A stretch of DNA of 34,386 nt from assembly GCA_023375785.1 (NCBI GenBank), contig SZWC01000091.1, positions 205,069-239,454 of the forward strand. Reading direction: 5' to 3'. Source of the stretch: Penium margaritaceum (Eukaryota > Streptophyta > Zygnematophyceae > Desmidiales > Peniaceae). Below the pieces are notes generated by a model, which ran no database searches, had not been told where the DNA came from, and saw only the letters and a list, made by a program, of their open reading frames with translations. The translations under genes and the position numbers were made by a program. Positions within the stretch are counted from its first letter, which is position 1. Every line of letters starts with the position of its first letter. Positions 29,025 through 34,386 of the stretch are shown piece after piece.

Positions 29025-30240
29025 TCGATCAGTCCCAGCTCAGCTCGAGACTGTAGCATAACTCAAAAACTTAGAGACGTGTAGTTCCCTGCACACTCCT
29101 GGCTGTTGACCAAGCCATTCTCTTTGCTGGTCCGACACTTTCTGTGGCTTAGGTCTCACCTCCTGACTCTCCTTCATTGAGTCCTGCTCAAGCATCTTCT
29201 TCACTGCCTGAAACCCCGTGTGACTCACCTCCTAGTGCTTTTCCTACTACCCCTACATCATTGCACACACAATCATAATCTTGGGAGGTAGGTGGTCGCC
29301 TTCGTTAGCGACCACCCACCATCCAACGTCCAACCTTGAATCCACGTTGGCCTAGGCCGTGAGGTATGGCCTGTCCGACCGTCATTGGCGACCCGGACAC
29401 AAAGGTAGCTGGGTTCTCTGTCTAGGCTAAACCCGAGAGTGTGATTCCGTTGAAGACTATTGCAGGATATGCACAATTGCAAGATGAACACATTTGTGCT
29501 CACAATGCAAAAAATATTGGTCACGAGTGATGCGTCACCCGTGACCAATATTCAGCACCACGTCGAGTAAGGCATGGTTTCTAATTTCTTCCTTCATCCA
29601 CCTGACATAAAAAATCTTATGAAATGTTAAGTAAAAGTATATGTGAATGTACGTTGCATTTGTTTTCATATCATTTATTATGTACGTTGATCGTACGTCC
29701 GAACCTATTGACGCCTTTCGTGCAGCCTTGCACCCTTCTTGTCACCCATTGATGCCCACGTTATTCCTGTGTCGTATGGGTTGTCTTGTTTTGACGGGTG
29801 AAGGCGATCCAGGTAGCAAGTTTTATAGCTTGTTTCCTAAGCAGCCCCGATGGGATGGTGTGGCGCTCCACATCTTTCGTGAAGCACGCTAGCGACTCAG
29901 CGAGAGTCGCAAATGATGCGGAAGCGGGTCTTTCCCTATTCGCATGGCTGATGAGTTCCTTGATCACTCGCAAAAGCTACGCTATCACGGAACTGACGTC
30001 ATTTTCGGCTTCGCTTCGATGATCATGCATGGAGAGTTCGCATGCTGCATGGCTATCGTCAGCGCGTTAAGCCCTATCCATCGCCCTGTCCGTGGTGCCC
30101 ATGAGCTGCCATCCAGAGGAATGGGCCGATGCGCTCACGGTGGGTTCGTGGGCATTTGGGCCACGGTGGGCATCGAGGCACGTGCCGTAGTCTACATTAC
30201 CATGCGGCACTGACGTAAGCTGTCGTCGTGCTGACCTCAC
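29025..30240. other. Intergenic region upstream of RPL9
   Basis: No gene is recognised. It contains two strong hairpins (29287-29320 and 29513-29552). The stretch after about 29560 precedes the ribosomal protein gene and presumably contains its promoter, but no TATA box is evident. Confidence 0.5.
29513..29552. repeat. Perfect inverted repeat, 13-bp arms
   Basis: Arms aatattggtcacg (29513-29525) and its complement (29540-29552) enclose 14 nt that contain a further gtga/tcac pairing, giving a nested hairpin. Confidence 0.85.
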
Positions 30241-30404
30241 AGGTCTGGCCAAAAAAAGGAAAAAAACTGAACCCTCTCTCCCAGTGAGCCTTCTCCGCCT
30301 CGCTCTAACGGACAGTCCCACAAAGTCGAGGCTCTCTCCTGCCTTGCTCCCTTCTCTTCGGTCCTCTCGTCTGCCCGGTAACATCGCACACTGCTGCACG
30401 TGTT

Positions 30405-30446
<42 letters not shown>

Positions 30447-30550
30447 CACCAGAAGCAGCACCAAAAGCAGAAGCGACATTTAGGAAAGGCAGCAGCCTTC
30501 GTCAAACCGTCAGCAAGGCAGACGCTGCAGGGGAAGAAAAATTCAGCAAG
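30241..30550 (+). promoter_or_regulatory. Proximal promoter and 5' leader of RPL9
   Basis: The stretch is rich in CT tracts (ctctctccc, gctctctcctgcc, ctcccttctcttcggtcc), as in pyrimidine-patch promoters of plant ribosomal protein genes. It contains a (CAG)12 run (30405-30440). The frame upstream of the RPL9 ATG is open back to about 30284 but contains no ATG, so this is leader rather than coding. Confidence 0.5.
30405..30440 (+). repeat. (CAG)12 microsatellite
   Basis: Twelve uninterrupted CAG units are followed by interrupted CAG/CAA/CCAG to about 30470. They lie in the RPL9 leader, 110 bp before the start codon. Confidence 0.97.
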
Positions 30551-30688
30551 ATGAAGACCATCTTGGCGTCTGAGGTGATGGACATCCCAGCGGAGGTGAA
30601 GCTGGAGATCAAGGCCAAGAAGGTCCGCGTCACGGGCCCCCGTGGCGTGCTGCTGCGTGACTTCAAGCACCTCAACCTCGACTTCCAG
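30551..30688 (+). CDS. RPL9: 60S ribosomal protein L9 (uL6), exon 1
   Basis: Forty-six codons start at ATG 30551 ([16 protein letters not shown]) and continue through [20 protein letters not shown] to DFQ. This is the conserved N-terminal beta domain of eukaryotic uL6, including the diagnostic MKTI start and the TGPRG-L-RDF-H motif. The exon ends in CAG followed by GTGATC, a good donor, at codon phase 0. uL6 sits near the GTPase-associated centre and sarcin-ricin loop of the large ribosomal subunit and is present in every cytosolic ribosome. An in-frame Ala-rich stretch lies upstream but has no ATG, so this start is secure. Confidence 0.95.
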
Positions 30689-30780
30689 GTGATCCTCTGT
30701 TGCCGACTCTGTGTGTCATCCCTCCGGCTGTCGAAGAACACAGCACATTACGTCTGTCTCTGGCTTGTCCTCTCCGTCTC

Positions 30781-30822
30781 TGTGTGTGTGTGTGTGTATG
30801 TGTGTGTGTGTGGGGGGGGGGG
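30781..30822 (+). repeat. (TG)n dinucleotide tract ending in G11
   Basis: TG repeats interrupted once by TA (30781-30811) run straight into eleven G residues (30812-30822), about 90 bp inside the intron. Confidence 0.95.
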
Positions 30823-31140
30823 TGTGGAGGGGGATGAGCAGCAGGTGATGGCATGGGCCGGAGGCGATGAAGGCCTTGGAGAGCAGTGCTCTCTTCGACA
30901 CATAGCGTGCTTAGATCACGAATGTCGGCGTGTCGAGAGTAGCATTCAACGACCGCCTCTTCGCTGCCTGCCATGAATGACTGCTTGCCACGAAGTACTG
31001 GGAAGGATCAAGCGTTGGGCTCGTTGGACATTGGGCAGCAGACGAGGCTGCGGGGTTGTCTCACATTTCCCTGCGCCGCAGCGCAAGGGGATGCAGGGCA
31101 GATCTCCACAGCTAATATCTAGTCTCGTACTCGTCGCTTT

Positions 31141-31149
31141 TTAGGGTTT
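31141..31149 (+). promoter_or_regulatory. Telo-box-like site in RPL9 intron 1
   Basis: The sequence ttagggttt is the complement of AAACCCTAA, the telo box common in the promoters and first introns of plant ribosomal protein genes. It is a nine-base match and could be chance. Confidence 0.35.
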
Positions 31150-31232
31150 GTGCTGTCTGCATTGCCGTCAGGGAGGGAAGGTCACAAGGAACCTGCCCCT
31201 TTGTTCTGGGACACGTGCTGCTGAATTGCGAG

Positions 31233-31263
<31 letters not shown>
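31233..31263 (+). repeat. Homopolymer C31
   Basis: Thirty-one consecutive C residues in RPL9 intron 1. The exact length in an assembly is unreliable. Confidence 0.95.
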
Positions 31264-31267
<4 letters not shown>

Positions 31268-31839
31268 CTACCCCCTCCGAAAGCTGCTATGACAGGTCTC
31301 CCTCGCCAAGTTTGCAGGGTACGCTCGTTGCCCCTGCTCATCATCTAGCTCAATCCACCTGTACATCATCGACGGTGCTGGCGGGGATTGTTTTCCCAGC
31401 TGCCTAGGATAGCAGTCAGCCCGTCCCAAGCAGGCCGCCAAGTTACTGTCGTCGCTGATGGCAGCGGTGACTTCATTGGTCCCGGCGGTGAGCAGCGGCG
31501 GCAGCAGCAACGGTAGCGGCTGTAGCGGTGGCGGCAGCGGCAGGAAAAGCAACATCACCGCAACTGCAACAGCGGGCTAGGATCTGGAGCAGCTTCTGCA
31601 GCAGGTCCACATGACCAGTGGCCATTGGGCGGATGTGCGGCAGCGTCGGTTGCGTTGATCCCACGACGTAGCTTCCTGTTTGCTCCAGCAGCGAAGAAAG
31701 CAGAGATCAGGGGAAAGGCTGGGCCAAGGAAGGTGCAAGGTCAGAGCTAATGTTGCGGCGCGAGGCATGAGGGACACATGTCAGTGATGTTTGCTGCAGG
31801 GGAACCGGATTCAGGAAAGCACCACGAGTTGTCATTTGA

Positions 31840-31876
31840 GAGAAGTCGTCGTTTCACGGTGAAACGACGACTTCTC
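31840..31876. repeat. 37-bp perfect palindrome
   Basis: 18-bp arms (gagaagtcgtcgtttcac and its exact complement) are separated by a single G at 31858. It lies in RPL9 intron 1, immediately before the CAG-rich tract. Confidence 0.95.
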
Positions 31877-32010
31877 CACCACCAGCAGCAGCAGCACCAG
31901 CAGAAGTAGCAGAAGCAGCAGCAGTATCAGTGCCACAAGCAGCTGCAGCAGCAACAGCAGCCGACTCTGCAGCAGCAGCTTCAGCCGAAGCAACGGAAGC
32001 AGCCGCAGGA
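31877..32010 (+). repeat. Degenerate CAG-rich tract
   Basis: It is composed of cag, cac, caa and gaag triplets. It is opposite in polarity to the GCT/GGT tract that follows at 32160. Confidence 0.85.
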
Positions 32011-32159
32011 TGCGGAGTTGCTGCTGCGCTGGAGCTGACATAGAATCACATTCAGCATTGGCTCTACCTTAAGCTGCAGGAGCATCGCAGTACAGCGTTA
32101 CTCTGTGCAGTGTGATGTTTCAGCACTCCCGGGAGTCGCCATAGCCAACACTAGCGCAA

Positions 32160-33560
32160 TTGCTGATGCTGGTGCTGGTGCCGCCGCTGCTGCTGGTGCT
32201 GCTGATGGTGTGGTTGTTGCATCTCCCGGTTCTGCTGCAGCTGCTGGTGATGGTGCTGGTGATGCTATTGGTGCTGGTGCTGGTGTTACTGGTGCTGCTG
32301 CTGGTGCTGTTGCACGTGCTGCGACTGGTGCTGCTGCTTTTGATAGTGCTGCCACTGCTGCTGCTTTTGGTACTGGTGCTGATACTGGTGCTGCTGATGC
32401 TGTTTGTGCAGCTTGTGCTGGTGAAGGTATTGCCCGGGTCGCTGATGCTGGCAGTGCTGCTGGTGATGGCGGTGGTGGTGGTGGTGATGGTGATGGTGCT
32501 GCTGCTCGTTTTGGCGTGAATACTGCTACTGCTACTGGTACTGGTGGTGGTGGTGCTGGTGCTAGTGGTGGTGATGGTGGTGGTAGTGCTGGTGGTGGTG
32601 GTGCTGCTGCTGCCGTTGCTCCTGGTTGTGGTGCTGCTGATAGCGATGCTGCTGATGGTGCTGATGATGGTTCAGTAGCGCTACTGCTGCTGGTGCTGAT
32701 TTTCCGGTACTGCTGGTGGTGATGTTGTAAGTCTCTTGGACGTTTCGCAGAACATAGTAGATCTTCCCCTGGTGCCAAAGCTGTTTTAACTGTGGGTGTG
32801 CTGGTCTCGCTGTTGCTACTGGCGGTGATGGTGGTTTTGGTGGTGGCGGTGGTGATGATGCTGCTGGGGCACCAGCATGTACACTAGAAGCAGCAATACC
32901 AGCACGTACTGCTGTTCCTTGTGCAAATGCTGCTGCTGCTACTGGTGCTGCCAGTGTTGCTGTCGGCGCCAGTGCCGGTCTTGCTGCTTGTTCTGCTGCT
33001 GCTGCTTATGCCAGTCGTGGTAGTGGTGGCGGTGGTTCTGCTGATCGTTTTGTCAATGGTGCTACCACTTGTGCGGGCAGTGTGACTGGTGCTGGTGGTG
33101 CTTCTGCTTCTGTCGGTGGTGGTGGCGTCGCCATGACTACTAGTGCCGCTGCTTGTGGTACTGCTGTTTGTGCTCGTGGTGGTTGTGGAGGAGGAAACTC
33201 TTCATTGTACAGTGCAGTTGCTGGCGCTGCTGCCGTTGCCGATGCTGATGCTACGGTTGTTGCTGTTGCCGCTTCTGGTGCCGCTTTTCCTTCTGCTGGC
33301 CGTGGCGGAGGTGGTGGTGGTGATGTTGAATTTGTCACTACTGCTGGTGTTGGCTCTGTTACTACTGCTGCTGTGCTGTTGGCGGTGGCGTTAGCAGCGT
33401 GACTGTTGCTGGTTCGAGTGATTGTGGTGGTGATGGAGCTGCTGCTGCTGGTGCTAATGGTGGTGCTGCTACTGGTCGTGGCAGTGCTGCGGCTGGTGCT
33501 TTAGCGCTTTAATTGCTCCAGGTGCTGTTGCCACTGCCAGTGCTGTGCTGCTGCTGCTGG
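32160..33560 (+). repeat. 1.4-kb degenerate GCT/GGT trinucleotide tract
   Basis: The tract is almost wholly built of gct, ggt, gat, gtt and act triplets. All three plus frames and the complement stay open for hundreds of bases, giving Ala/Gly-, Leu/Val- or Pro/Ala-rich frames with no domain. It sits wholly inside the RPL9 intron. Confidence 0.9.
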
Positions 33561-33831
33561 TGATGGTGGTGCTGTGTCTGCTGATGAGGCTGCAACCAGG
33601 TGGGGCTCAGACCTTGCCATGTGATTCCAAAACAAGAAGATGTGACGTCTGTGCCACAAGCGCAGTCGCCACCCTCTCATCTCACGTAGCCCCATCATCC
33701 ACTCCTCCTTTCACTCCGCCGTTCGTCTGCGGACCCCTTGCATTATGTGTGTGCGGTGCTGCTGTTGAGTGGATGGAGGCAAGCAGCTGCCAAGGGGAGC
33801 AGTGGCTGAAGCGCCAGTCTTTACTTGCGCC

Positions 33832-33833
<2 letters not shown>

Positions 33834-33868
<35 letters not shown>

Positions 33869-33875
33869 CCCCCCC
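33834..33875 (+). repeat. Homopolymer C32-T-C9 near the intron acceptor
   Basis: Thirty-two C, one T, nine C, ending 43 bp before the RPL9 exon 2 acceptor. It could act as part of the polypyrimidine region. Confidence 0.93.
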
Positions 33876-33918
33876 TGACCGACTGTATTCCACTCCACTG
33901 CGCTCTGATTGGCCACAG

Positions 33919-34143
33919 CTGCTGGAGGGCGGCAAGCAGCTGCGGGTTGAGTCGTGGTTCAGCACGCGCAAGGCGATGGCGTCCATCCGCACGGCGCTGA
34001 GCCACGTGCAGAACCTCATCAAGGGCGTCACCGTGGGCTTCCGCTACAAGATGCGTCTGGTGTATGCTCACTTTCCCATCAACTCCTCCATCAACAACTC
34101 CAACGACGTCATCGAGATCCGCAACTTCCTGGGCGAGAAGAAG
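33919..34143 (+). CDS. RPL9: 60S ribosomal protein L9 (uL6), exon 2
   Basis: Seventy-five codons follow the acceptor ggccacag: [18 protein letters not shown], then [32 protein letters not shown] and [11 protein letters not shown]. This is the central uL6 region, with the strongly conserved [24 protein letters not shown] and EIRNFLGEK motifs. It joins exon 1 in phase 0 and ends in AAG followed by GTGTGTGAG, a donor site. Exons 1 and 2 give 121 of about 190 residues, so the C-terminal third is in one or more exons to the right of the window. There is no sign of frameshift, so this looks like the working gene and not a processed copy. Confidence 0.96.
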
Positions 34144-34344
34144 GTGTGTGAGTGAGTGTGTGGAATGGTGGGTCGGTGGGTTCGGTGGGTTGGTGGGTTG
34201 GTGGGTCGGTGGGTTCGGTGGGTCGGTGGGTTGGTGGGTCGTTGGGTAGGTGGATCGGTGAAGATCGATGCGTGGATGGTTGTGTGCATGCGAGTTCTGG
34301 GCTAGTTTGGATGGCTCAAGAGAAAATTGCAGAGAGCACTGCCA

Positions 34345-34386
<42 letters not shown>
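34144..34386 (+). other. Start of RPL9 intron 2 with minisatellite and (TC)n
   Basis: After the donor GTGTGTGAG, 34168-34260 is a minisatellite of ggtgggtt/ggtgggtc units (octamers, some with an extra t), and 34348-34384 is an uninterrupted TC tract. The intron continues past the window. Confidence 0.85.

Larger units (their letters stand above)
30689..33918 (+). other. RPL9 intron 1 (3.2 kb)
   Basis: It is bounded by GT (30689-30690) and AG (33917-33918). Contents in order are a (TG)n-G11 tract, a telo-box-like ttagggttt (31141-31149), C31 (31233-31263), a GGC/CAG-rich patch (31487-31575), a 37-bp palindrome (31840-31876), a CAG-rich tract (31877-32010), a 1.4-kb GCT/GGT tract (32160-33560) and C32 with a following C9 (33834-33875). 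The long open frames in the GCT/GGT tract on both strands result from trinucleotide periodicity. Confidence 0.85.

Noticed and set aside
29798..30213. Short plus-strand frames upstream of RPL9
   Set aside because: No recognisable domain, overlapping frames on both strands and no conserved start; not better than chance.
30284..30550. N-terminal extension of RPL9 with polyalanine
   Set aside because: The frame is open but has no ATG; the uL6 family starts at the MKTI found at 30551.
32098..33402. Long Ala/Gly-, Leu/Val- and Pro/Ala-rich open frames on both strands
   Set aside because: They lie inside the RPL9 intron and arise from GCT/GGT periodicity, which removes stops from several frames at once. 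No domain or plausible start context is present.

Overview
This is a eukaryotic window, almost certainly from the green lineage and most likely a streptophyte or other green alga. The evidence is one intron-bearing nuclear gene whose exons match ribosomal protein L9 (uL6), Ty1/Copia retrotransposons primed by initiator methionine tRNA (TGGTATCAGAGC primer sites), a Penelope-like element, a Mutator-like transposase remnant, and nonsense decay in CAG/CTG and CpG contexts. The species cannot be named from sequence alone. Nothing looks prokaryotic: there is no operon, CRISPR array, rRNA or convincing tRNA gene.

Layout. 1-458 is the end of a plus-strand LTR that runs off the left edge and abuts a truncated LTR of the opposite orientation. 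459-8283 is a minus-strand Copia element (Copia-1) with a complete 5' LTR, primer site, CTG/CAG-rich leader and a single gag-pol frame. That frame is broken by about seven stops, a frameshift at a 39-bp micro-palindrome and an N-joined 297-bp duplication; its RT/RNase H part is still open. 8284-9319 is unassigned sequence with a 30-bp tandem repeat. 9320-20457 is a plus-strand Copia complex (Copia-2): two tandem LTR-plus-leader units, gag, a protease-integrase block (A), then a second knuckle-to-RNase H block (B). The integrase of B is split by a Penelope-like element (about 16447-17811) that ends in a hammerhead-ribozyme-like motif.

20458-30240 is decayed repeat sequence: a MULE-like C-terminal remnant (20944-21569, minus), an orphan LTR-element primer site (22471-22482), dispersed 60-bp repeats, a third degenerate Copia (Copia-3, minus, about 23910-28004) and a 600-bp inverted-repeat (foldback) structure at 28431-29024. 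30241-34386 is the only host gene: RPL9, with exon 1 at 30551-30688, a 3.2-kb intron full of trinucleotide-periodic tracts and poly-C runs, exon 2 at 33919-34143, and the start of intron 2 with a minisatellite and a (TC)n tract. The last about 70 codons of RPL9 lie beyond the window.

Most open frames here are transposon pseudogenes. Those in the RPL9 intron and in the CTG-rich leaders come from trinucleotide periodicity and are not genes. The most interesting signals are the hammerhead motif at the 3' end of the Penelope-like element, the CX2CX3HX4C variant zinc knuckle shared by the Copia lineages, and stop codons created mainly by CAG-to-TAG, TGG-to-TAG and CGA-to-TGA transitions.
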